This document shows positions 1-4,799 of a stretch of DNA of 10,284 nucleotides, in pieces. Both the position numbers and the translations under genes were made by a program. Numbering within the stretch: position 1 is the stretch's first letter; every line of letters begins with the position of its first letter. Under the pieces are notes generated by a model that was not told where the DNA came from, did not search any database, and saw only the letters and a program-made list of their open reading frames with translations. The stretch is from an uncultured Armatimonadota bacterium (lineage in GTDB: Bacteria > Armatimonadota > UBA5829 > DTJY01): positions 1 through 10,284 of the forward strand of contig CALNCU010000197.1 of NCBI GenBank assembly GCA_937875395.1. Direction: 5' to 3'.

Positions 1-1132
1 TTACGCAGTCATCATGCAGGCCCTCCGGCGCGCTGTACCTTACGCCCGTCCTTGTGTATTGAAACTCAAAATCTCTAAGCTCCGCGGCTATGGGCCCCTC
101 CGGGAAGCGTATTCTCTCCTGCTGAATTGCCGCGGAGAGCCCCTCCATGAGCTGCTGTTTGGAGGTGGAGGAGAACTTATATCCTTCTATGCCGGGAAGC
201 TCCCTCTGCAAATCCTCTACAATGGGGTCGCCCACACCGGTGGAGTCCGCCAATGCCAGAGTGCTCCCTACCATGCCGGCAATGCGCCGCCGGGTCTGTC
301 CCCAATCTCCCTGCCAGCGCTCGAACCGGCACACCCTGCCTTCTGCGTCCAGGCCTATTACAACCGTCCAGTCAACGCTCTTGGCAAGGTCTATTCCAAA
401 GACTACCGGCGGAGAAGTGGAGAGCGGGGCTATGCAGTTTGATACGGCCCCCATCCCAAACGGGTTGGCTCCCTCATCAGAGGGTATGCACATGTAGAGC
501 TCATTAAAGGCTGCTTCCGGAAGGCTTCTACGGGCATCTTCTATCTCTGCCTCATTGTAGATTCCGGCGGCGGCGGCATCATAGGCGGTAAGGCGGAAGT
601 ATGCCATGTCCGGCTCCCCGGCCTCTGACCGCCTTGCCAGACGGTAAGCCCAGTTGCGCCGGCCTTTTACGTTGCCTATTATCTTAACCTGTCCTTTTGT
701 AGCCGTAAGTGTGGAACGGAGCGCGTGCCAGGATTCTTCTTTGGCACGGGAGGCTTCGTCCATGACGGCGCCGTGCACATCCTCCCCGTACAGGCTGTCC
801 GGCCGGTCTGCGCTCTTAAAGCAGATAGATGCTCCGTTTGGGAGTTCGCACAAGAGTTCGGAATCGTTGAACCGGGCAAACTCCTCATAGGGCGCAAGCC
901 ACCGCCTAAGCCGCCTGTAGGCAATCTTGGTAGTGCCAAAGATAGGCGCCACCCACCAGTAGTTCCTCCCAGGCCGGCCTTCTCTGAGCGCAAGTTGCAA
1001 GAGCCACGCCAGGCACGCCACCGTCTTGCCGCACTTTGTGGCGGCCTCTACAACGGTGTACCGGGCCGTGGAGAACACAAACTCCGCCTGTTTTGGGTAG
1101 AGCTTTGGGAACTTAACGTTAATCTTTGACAT
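1..1132 (-). CDS. Phage terminase large subunit, ATPase plus nuclease (partial at left edge)
   Basis: This is the DNA-packaging motor that cuts phage or host DNA and drives it into a procapsid. Reading leftward from ATG at 1132, the frame stays open to the window edge, giving about 377 residues. A Walker A-like motif (EAATKCGKT) lies near residues 29-37 and a Walker B motif (AVMDEA) near 122-127. A coupling-motif candidate (IIGNVKGRRN) follows near 151-160. The RNase H-like nuclease domain starts near residue 244. Its acidic residues are visible as FGIDLAKSVDW (Asp about 248), LADSTGVGD (Asp about 295) and the HDDCV motif at the truncated end. This layout fits the Terminase_6 N- and C-terminal pair. 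The gene starts 14 bases inside the preceding small-terminase-like gene, a usual arrangement. Only the extreme C-terminus is missing. There is no frameshift or internal stop, so packaging capacity appears maintained. Confidence 0.93.
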   Translation of the reverse strand, partial: MSKINVKFPKLYPKQAEFVFSTARYTVVEAATKCGKTVACLAWLLQLALREGRPGRNYWWVAPIFGTTKIAYRRLRRWLAPYEEFARFNDSELLCELPNGASICFKSADRPDSLYGEDVHGAVMDEASRAKEESWHALRSTLTATKGQVKIIGNVKGRRNWAYRLARRSEAGEPDMAYFRLTAYDAAAAGIYNEAEIEDARRSLPEAAFNELYMCIPSDEGANPFGMGAVSNCIAPLSTSPPVVFGIDLAKSVDWTVVIGLDAEGRVCRFERWQGDWGQTRRRIAGMVGSTLALADSTGVGDPIVEDLQRELPGIEGYKFSSTSKQQLMEGLSAAIQQERIRFPEGPIAAELRDFEFQYTRTGVRYSAPEGLHDDCV

Positions 1133-1457
1133 CCGGCTTCTCTCCGCCGAATGTAATCTCCACCGTCATGGGAGACGGCCCGCCTTTCTTGCCGGCAGAT
1201 TCCCTGCGCTCCGCGGGCTTGCCCATTACACGGTTTAAGAGATTTAAAATAGCCTGTCTATCCGGTGGCTTAATGTATACCACTCTCTCTCCGTCATTGC
1301 TCTCTTTTTCAACCGGCACACCAAGAGCCAGATCAAAAAGGCTGTCCACAAGTTCCGGCAGCCTGTCCGCTATACGCTTCTCCGCCCTTCTTATTGCGGC
1401 CGAGTGCTTTTTTCTTCCCGGGCGGCCTGTGCCCGGTTTTGGTTCACCAGAAGGCAT
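1119..1457 (-). CDS. Terminase small subunit-like protein (DUF5681-like)
   Basis: This 112-residue protein lies directly upstream of, and overlaps, the large terminase, the normal position of the small subunit that recognises DNA for packaging. The N-terminus is basic with an AT-hook-like stretch (PGTGRPGRKKH, residues 8-18), followed by a helical middle. A segment reading AILNLLNRVMGKPAERRE near residues 69-86 resembles the 'LLDRxxGKP' signature of DUF5681-type phage proteins. I chose ATG at 1457 because GAGGGTGG precedes it at suitable spacing. A longer frame starting at 1523 would add 22 residues through a stem-loop and has no ribosome site as good. The family assignment rests on position and the short motif, so other small DNA-binding packaging proteins remain possible. 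Confidence 0.65.
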   Translation of the reverse strand: MPSGEPKPGTGRPGRKKHSAAIRRAEKRIADRLPELVDSLFDLALGVPVEKESNDGERVVYIKPPDRQAILNLLNRVMGKPAERRESAGKKGGPSPMTVEITFGGEKPDVKD

Positions 1458-1478
1458 GTAACACCACCCTCTTAATAT

Positions 1479-1520
1479 TTTGGGGCCCGCCGGAGAAGGA
1501 GGTATCCGGCAGACCCCAAA
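1479..1520 (-). promoter_or_regulatory. Imperfect 15-bp stem-loop upstream of the small terminase gene
   Basis: The arms TTTGGGGCCCGCCGG (1479-1493) and CCGGCAGACCCCAAA (1506-1520) pair at 13 of 15 positions around a 12-base loop. The structure fills much of the 81-base gap between two leftward genes. It is not followed by a T tract on either strand, so it does not look like an intrinsic terminator. In the leftward transcript the loop reads ATACCTCCTTCT, which contains the anti-Shine-Dalgarno core CCTCCTT. Possible roles are RNA processing, transcript stabilisation or translational control of the terminase genes. None of these roles is shown by the sequence alone. Confidence 0.6.
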
Positions 1521-1538
1521 CATAAAGACCTATCTGCC

Positions 1539-1733
1539 TTACCTGAACACGCGGACGCCCCTTGAAGGCCTGCTCCAGCGGAAGCGATGCATCTCTTTTT
1601 GAATAATCTCTTCTAATCCCGCATATGGGCTGCCAAGAAGAATCTCTCTTGCCTCCCCGCCGGTTATACGCCTGTTTTTCGTCTTCACATATAAACGCCG
1701 TTTCAGGCCTGAAGTTTCCATTCCCCCGCTCAT
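1539..1733 (-). CDS. Small basic phage protein of unknown function
   Basis: I do not recognise this protein. From ATG at 1733 it has 64 residues, is strongly basic (KRRLYVKTKNRR near residues 10-20) and ends in RWSRPSRGVRVFR. The start at 1733 forms an ATGA overlap with the stop of the preceding regulator gene, which suggests translational coupling, and GGGTG lies a few bases upstream. An in-frame ATG at 1745 would give 68 residues with a poorer ribosome site. Its place between the sigma-like regulator and the terminase genes suggests a late-regulation or packaging accessory role, possibly nucleic-acid binding, but this is inference from charge and position only. Confidence 0.6.
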   Translation of the reverse strand: MSGGMETSGLKRRLYVKTKNRRITGGEAREILLGSPYAGLEEIIQKEMHRFRWSRPSRGVRVFR

Positions 1734-2215
1734 TTCTTCACCCATTTTGTAACTCTCTTTCTGTAGATAAGGCGCATCTTATATGCAATCTCCTCATGCC
1801 ACAGGCGCCAGGCCCAGTCTGCCGGCTGATGCTCCTCCACCGCATCCATCGCCTGCTGAATTTTCATAAAAGACCTTGCAAGCAGCTTAGATACGGCAGG
1901 CCGGTTAATCCCCATGCTGGCGGCAACAAGGTTCTGCCTCCCAAGGCGCTGCATAAGCCGCACGGCGCGCCTCTGCCGGATGGTGAGGTGGGCAAGCTCT
2001 ATAAGCTCGCCCAGAGACACCCTTGGCTTGCGGATGCCTATAAGGATGGCCGGATCAATAAATTCCACATCTGCGCCAAGCGAAATTTCTCTTGCCGTGC
2101 GACGCCTTAGATCGCACTCCCTGTAAATACCGTGCGCTACTCCAAGGGATTTATTTTTTCTAAGCAGATCATCCGCCGCCCGCTCAAGTTCTTCATCTAA
2201 CTCTGTGTAAAACAT
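1730..2215 (-). CDS. Sigma-70 region 4-like phage late regulator (PBSX Xpf-like)
   Basis: This 161-residue protein carries a sigma-region-4-type helix-turn-helix. A helix LTIRQRRAVRLM sits near residues 77-88, and GRQNLVAASMGINRPAVSKLLARSFMKIQ near 92-120 resembles 'REIAERLGISQPAVSKHLRRALKKL' in sigma factors and ArpU/Xpf-type regulators. The N-terminal part has no visible region 2, so it is a small activator-like protein and not a complete sigma factor. ATG at 2215 is preceded by AAGGAAGGTGG. The gene begins 15 bases after the methyltransferase-like gene and immediately precedes the packaging genes. In PBSX of Bacillus subtilis a sigma-like factor (Xpf) occupies the same place and activates the late operon. 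A similar role is inferred here. Confidence 0.7.
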   Translation of the reverse strand: MFYTELDEELERAADDLLRKNKSLGVAHGIYRECDLRRRTAREISLGADVEFIDPAILIGIRKPRVSLGELIELAHLTIRQRRAVRLMQRLGRQNLVAASMGINRPAVSKLLARSFMKIQQAMDAVEEHQPADWAWRLWHEEIAYKMRLIYRKRVTKWVKK

Positions 2216-2230
2216 TCAGCCACCTTCCTT

Positions 2231-2917
2231 TCAGAAAACCTTGGATTTGCCGGAATTAAACCAGGCGGTAGATATGCCTTGCTCATCACTCAAAAAATCA
2301 AGCCGATTCCAACCGTCCTCTGCAAGCGACCGGTACTCCTCCCTGTCCAAATCAAGAAGGATAGCCCGGCCGCAAAGCTCAAGAAGCTGTTGAACAAGAA
2401 GCGCGCGGGAAGCATGCGGAAGATTATCCATGGGCCTAAGAAAGAAGAGTGTCTCCGGCGTATCGTAACGACGGATGAGCTGATGGGGGTCTGAATGCTC
2501 TACCTGCACCCGCATGGCTCTATCCAGAACATCCTTAAGAAGCAATATGCTCCCGCGCCTATGCATGGCGGGGGGAAGAACCGGAAGCATATCTAAAAGC
2601 CACTCCTCCGCACAACGCCCATCTGGGGAAGATGCCTGCCCTGCCTCTTTGCCCTCAATCAGCTTAAAGAGCCGGGCGAACCCGCCGGGCTTTCTGATAG
2701 ACCGGGAGAAGGAGACAAGGCCGGAATCCAGATCGTTATACACCTCCACGGGAGAAGGCGGCTTTGCAAAGAGCAGTCCTGCACCCCCAAAGACCTCTAC
2801 ATATGTCTTGTGCTCCGGAATACGGCCCGCAATTTTTGCCATAATATGTTGAGGGCTGCACGGCGGGTTATACACCCCACGCAGCCGCCCCCTGTTTACA
2901 GTCATTAAATTCTCCAT
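2231..2917 (-). CDS. D12-class DNA adenine methyltransferase homologue, probably catalytically inactive
   Basis: The 228-residue protein aligns by eye with Dam-type N6-adenine methyltransferases. YVEVFGGAGLLFAKPPS near residues 39-55 is the S-adenosylmethionine motif (FxGxG), followed by VEVYNDLDSGLVSFSRSIR. The segment RYDTPETLFFL near 150-160 is where active members continue with DPPY. Here the next residues are RPMDN (161-165), so the catalytic motif is absent. The protein then rejoins the family pattern (LLELCGRAILLDLDREEYRSL). The usual N-terminal GGK motif is also replaced, by NPPCSPQ near 18-23. There is no frameshift or stop. ATG at 2917 follows AGGAAAGG. It may still bind DNA or cofactor, perhaps as a regulator or decoy. 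Enzymatic loss is inferred from the missing residues. Confidence 0.82.
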   Translation of the reverse strand: MENLMTVNRGRLRGVYNPPCSPQHIMAKIAGRIPEHKTYVEVFGGAGLLFAKPPSPVEVYNDLDSGLVSFSRSIRKPGGFARLFKLIEGKEAGQASSPDGRCAEEWLLDMLPVLPPAMHRRGSILLLKDVLDRAMRVQVEHSDPHQLIRRYDTPETLFFLRPMDNLPHASRALLVQQLLELCGRAILLDLDREEYRSLAEDGWNRLDFLSDEQGISTAWFNSGKSKVF

Positions 2918-2930
2918 AGCATCCTTTCCT

Positions 2931-2992
2931 TAAATAAAAAGAGGGGCGTGTCTCCCAGACCCACAGATTGAGTCTTGGAAAACACGCCCCTC
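2931..2992 (-). terminator. Intrinsic terminator in the leftward operon
   Basis: A perfect 11-bp stem, GAGGGGCGTGT (2941-2951) with ACACGCCCCTC (2982-2992), encloses a second, inner arm (TCCCAGAC/GTCTTGGA, one mismatch). Read leftward, the hairpin is followed at once by TTTTTATTT (2940-2932), the classic form of a rho-independent terminator. There is no T run on the rightward side. It lies between the 55-residue gene and the methyltransferase-like gene, with no room for a full promoter between it and the latter. Downstream genes therefore depend on read-through or antitermination. Confidence 0.85.
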
Positions 2993-3056
2993 GGCAGCGC
3001 CAGTTCTAAGAGAGCGTTCAGTTATTCATTTTTGTACTTACTGCTTAACTTACAGG

Positions 3057-3224
3057 TTAATCATCCAACGTAGTCTTTTTCACCGATACTTCCGTTCTGG
3101 TGCGCCTGCCCGCCTTAACTTGAATCTCCAACGTTATGCACCCATACTTTATCCCGGCGGATTGCATAAGAAGGTCCACCGCCTGCTTTTCAAGTGATTC
3201 CAGTTCCTGTATAGATTGTTTCAC
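3057..3224 (-). CDS. 55-residue phage protein with GTG start, function unknown
   Basis: I do not recognise a family. The gene starts with GTG at 3224, preceded by GGAGG at six bases' spacing, which is the best ribosome site in the phage block. The protein begins with an amphipathic helix (KQSIQELESLEKQAVDLLMQSAG, residues 2-24). It continues with an apparent beta-rich part (CITLEIQVKAG, about 29-39) and a basic tail RRTRTEVSVKK. It lies 23 bases after the 142-residue gene and upstream of a terminator, so both probably form the immediate-early transcript. Size, charge and position would suit a small regulator, for example of transcription through the terminator, but this is speculation. Confidence 0.75.
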   Translation of the reverse strand: MKQSIQELESLEKQAVDLLMQSAGIKYGCITLEIQVKAGRRTRTEVSVKKTTLDD

Positions 3225-3247
3225 AGCAAGCCTCCAAATATCCGCCG

Positions 3248-3676
3248 CTAAGAATTAGCGGAATTCCTCTCTTCTATTGCAAGCCGTGGAGTCCCCTCCA
3301 CGCACTTTACCGCGCCGTCTATAATCTTTTTAATCTCACCGCCAAGCTTTGAAAGCCTGTTTAGGCCCAGCTTGCTGATCTTTGGTTCCATGGTGACAGC
3401 CTTGGAATATTCATCTTGCGGCACCATCTCCCTAAGTCTTGAAATAGCCTCCATATTGTAGGTGTAACGGATATTAGGGATAAGCTTCACCGTATACCGC
3501 CCCGCATCCAAAAGCGTAGCCTCCCGTTCCTTCATCCTTTGCAGAAGCATGGCTTCCGCCTGCACAAGCTCCGCAGAGAGCAACTTCATCTGCCTTCTCC
3601 TAAGCTCTACAAATGCAACTAGTTCCTCATTGTGCACATCCGGTATGCATACGCAACCGGCGCTTTCTACAGCCAT
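3248..3676 (-). CDS. Conserved-looking phage early protein with coiled N-terminal half, function unknown
   Basis: This 142-residue protein is the first gene of the leftward transcript. A helical, probably coiled-coil segment (about residues 17-52, rich in Glu, Arg, Leu and Met) is followed by a beta-hairpin-like segment, DAGRYTVKLIPNIRYTYN (57-74). A lysine-rich helical part (KISKLGLNRLSKLGGEIKKIIDG) follows in the C-terminal half. The layout of a coiled coil followed by a small beta segment is seen in several small phage early proteins, but I cannot assign a family with confidence. ATG at 3676 follows AAGGAGGGAAGGA, a strong ribosome site. The leftward promoter and operator O1 lie just upstream, so the repressor should silence it. 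Confidence 0.75.
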   Translation of the reverse strand: MAVESAGCVCIPDVHNEELVAFVELRRRQMKLLSAELVQAEAMLLQRMKEREATLLDAGRYTVKLIPNIRYTYNMEAISRLREMVPQDEYSKAVTMEPKISKLGLNRLSKLGGEIKKIIDGAVKCVEGTPRLAIEERNSANS

Positions 3677-3697
3677 TTCCTTCCCTCCTTATTATGT

Positions 3698-3717
3698 TGA
3701 AAACCATTAGGTTGTCA
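3698..3717. promoter_or_regulatory. Repressor operator O1
   Basis: TGAAAACC-ATTA-GGTTGTCA is a palindrome with one mismatch. It lies within about the first 20 transcribed bases of the leftward promoter, between its -10 box and the first gene's ribosome site. Its right half GGTTGTCA is identical in the other two copies. Confidence 0.8.
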
Positions 3718-3725
3718 TCAAAAGT

Positions 3726-3754
3726 AGTATAGATGAAAACCGCACGGTTGTCAA
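3726..3754 (-). promoter_or_regulatory. Leftward early promoter (TTGACA-N17-TATACT)
   Basis: On the minus strand a perfect -35 box TTGACA (3754-3749) and a -10 box TATACT (3731-3726) are separated by exactly 17 bases, a near-consensus sigma-70/sigma-A promoter. Operator O2 covers the -35 box and the spacer, and O1 covers the start region. This is the arrangement expected of a repressed lytic-type promoter. Predicted transcription starts near 3719, leaving a leader of about 43 bases. Confidence 0.88.
3734..3753. promoter_or_regulatory. Repressor operator O2, overlapping the leftward -35 box
   Basis: TGAAAACC-GCAC-GGTTGTCA has the same half-sites and four-base spacer as O1 and starts 36 bases from it. 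Five of the six bases of the leftward -35 box lie inside it, so bound repressor would directly block RNA polymerase. Confidence 0.85.
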
Positions 3755-3770
3755 TAGTATTTACTATTTA

Positions 3771-3800
3771 TTGCTAAAATAAAAATTAAGAGCGTAGAAT
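3771..3800 (+). promoter_or_regulatory. Repressor (rightward) promoter
   Basis: TTGCTA (3771-3776) and TAGAAT (3795-3800) are separated by 18 bases. A TATAAT at 3800-3805 is an alternative -10 box but lacks a well-placed -35. The promoter drives the XRE repressor and immA. Operator O3 overlaps the start region, which suggests autoregulation. Confidence 0.65.
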
Positions 3801-3804
3801 ATAA

Positions 3805-3824
3805 TAACAAACGCGTGGTTGTCA
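3805..3824. promoter_or_regulatory. Repressor operator O3 at the repressor promoter
   Basis: TAACAAAC-GCGT-GGTTGTCA keeps the invariant right half but has two mismatches in the left half, so it is probably the weakest site. It lies between the rightward -10 box and the repressor's ribosome site (AGGGAGG at 3828-3834), 71 bases from O2. This position suits negative autoregulation at high repressor level. Confidence 0.72.
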
Positions 3825-3839
3825 AACAGGGAGGTATGT

Positions 3840-4160
3840 ATGGCACATAGCGAGAAGTTTAGAGATGATGTATTGAGAGCTGTCTCTGGAATGTCACAAA
3901 GGCAAATAGCCGCCAAGATGGGGGTTTCGCAGACCACCGTCTCTAATATGCAGTACGGGCGCATCCCCTCGGATATGAACATGGTACGCCGGTTTGCAGA
4001 GGCCGTTGGGGAAAACCCGGACGAATGGGAACTTAAAGCAAAGCTCTACTCTACGGAGGTGGCGCTTCGCGCAGAGCACAATCTATCTGAAGATTCCATG
4101 CGCCAGATACTCAAAATCATCGAAAAAGAAGAAGAAGAACATCTGAAAGAAAAAAAATAG
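3840..4160 (+). CDS. XRE-family phage repressor (ImmR/Xre-like)
   Basis: This 106-residue DNA-binding protein probably holds the element silent. The helix-turn-helix is GMSQRQIAAKMGVSQTTVSNMQYGRIP (residues 17-43), typical of the Cro/C1/XRE family. The C-terminal part ends in a charged helix (SMRQILKIIEKEEEEHLKEKK) that could dimerise or expose a cleavage region. I chose ATG at 3840 because AGGGAGG precedes it by five bases. An in-frame TTG at 3819 lies inside operator O3 and has no ribosome site. The gene is divergent from the leftward operon, is flanked by three operators and is followed 18 bases later by an ImmA-type protease gene. In ICEBs1 and related elements the ImmA partner cleaves such a repressor on induction, and the same is inferred here. 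Confidence 0.92.
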   Translation: MAHSEKFRDDVLRAVSGMSQRQIAAKMGVSQTTVSNMQYGRIPSDMNMVRRFAEAVGENPDEWELKAKLYSTEVALRAEHNLSEDSMRQILKIIEKEEEEHLKEKK

Positions 4161-4178
4161 CAGACCCGGAGGCGCAGG

Positions 4179-4673
4179 ATGGGCAGAATCCTTGAAGAGG
4201 CCATCTCTGAAGCAAAGCGAATACTTATTGATCTTCAAATAGAACCGCCCGTAATCCTGGCCGATATAGCCGAATACCTGGGCGTTGAGTACCTTGAGAG
4301 AGTGCTCAACCCGGATATAGATGGTTTCTTCTTCCGCACATCAGACGCATGCGGTCATGTGGTGGTAAACCGCCACCCCGTCAAATCCGAAGGGCGCAAA
4401 AGGTTTACCGCCTGCCATGAGTTTTACCACGGGATTACTGCCGCAGAAGGATACCACATCTACTGCCTGGAGGCCGCCAGTACGCCCTCCTCCCCCACAG
4501 AGTTCGCCTGTAACAAGTTTGCCGCGGAACTGCTTATGCCTGCAGAACCCTTCCGTGAGTGGTGGCAGGAGCTAAGGCACAACAAAGACTTCCGCGAGAG
4601 TATTTTAGCGGAACGTTTTGGCGTAACAATGGAGGCCCTCCGCATACGCATAAAAGAACTAAGGCTAAGGTAA
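4179..4673 (+). CDS. ImmA/IrrE-family metallopeptidase (anti-repressor, XkdA-like)
   Basis: The 164-residue protein has the zinc-peptidase signature HEFYH at residues 80-84. It also has the downstream ligand segment TEFACNKFAAELLMP (107-121, with Glu108 as the probable third ligand), which is diagnostic of the ImmA/IrrE (COG2856) family. In ICEBs1-type elements this family inactivates the XRE repressor by site-specific cleavage after DNA damage or other signals. The start at 4179 is preceded by CGGAGGCGCAGG. It is co-transcribed with the repressor. No integrase gene follows, unlike many prophages. The next gene is a host amidase, and I see no terminator between them. All expected active-site residues are present, so the enzyme looks functional. 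Confidence 0.93.
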   Translation: MGRILEEAISEAKRILIDLQIEPPVILADIAEYLGVEYLERVLNPDIDGFFFRTSDACGHVVVNRHPVKSEGRKRFTACHEFYHGITAAEGYHIYCLEAASTPSSPTEFACNKFAAELLMPAEPFREWWQELRHNKDFRESILAERFGVTMEALRIRIKELRLR

Positions 4674-4730
4674 CAAGGTTAAACAGGCTCAAATAGAAGA
4701 GCGGAATCATGTTCCTGAACCCGGCCGTGC

Positions 4731-4760
4731 TTGACACAGTCCCGGCGAAGAGGCTATCAT
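4731..4760 (+). promoter_or_regulatory. Promoter of the amidase operon
   Basis: TTGACA (4731-4736) and TATCAT (4755-4760) are separated by 18 bases. The predicted start is about 30 bases before the amidase start codon. It lies in the short phage-host junction after immA and probably marks the beginning of host sequence. Confidence 0.7.
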
Positions 4761-4799
4761 CACATATGTTCCTAGTTATCACTATTCAAGGTAAGTGCT

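Noticed and set aside
679..993. 104-residue minus-strand frame, and several plus-strand frames in 1-1130
   Set aside because: They lie out of frame inside the terminase large subunit gene, whose motifs are continuous. They show no domain pattern and no ribosome site.
1625..2110. 161-residue plus-strand frame opposite the sigma-like gene
   Set aside because: The opposite strand encodes a recognisable helix-turn-helix protein with a good start. The plus-strand product is low in pattern and looks like a shadow.
2941..2992. Hairpin considered as a miniature inverted-repeat transposable element
   Set aside because: The T tract on the leftward side and its place after a gene fit a terminator. There is no flanking target duplication and no second copy in the window.
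3018..3029. Tiny leftward leader peptide (ATG AAT AAC TGA) just before the terminator
   Set aside because: Three codons with no clear ribosome site and no regulatory codon run, so it could easily be chance. Attenuation by translation is therefore not claimed.
3764..3982. 72-residue minus-strand frame crossing the switch region
   Set aside because: It covers the operators and the repressor gene in antisense, has no ribosome site, and conflicts with the well-supported promoters.
1..4673. Mu-like transposable phage
   Set aside because: There is no transposase A/B pair next to the repressor, where Mu-like elements carry it. The sigma-like factor followed by terminase genes fits PBSX-type order better.
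4534..4782. 82-residue minus-strand frame at the phage-host junction
   Set aside because: It overlaps the immA 3' end and the amidase promoter, with no homology or ribosome site. An integrase was looked for here and not found.
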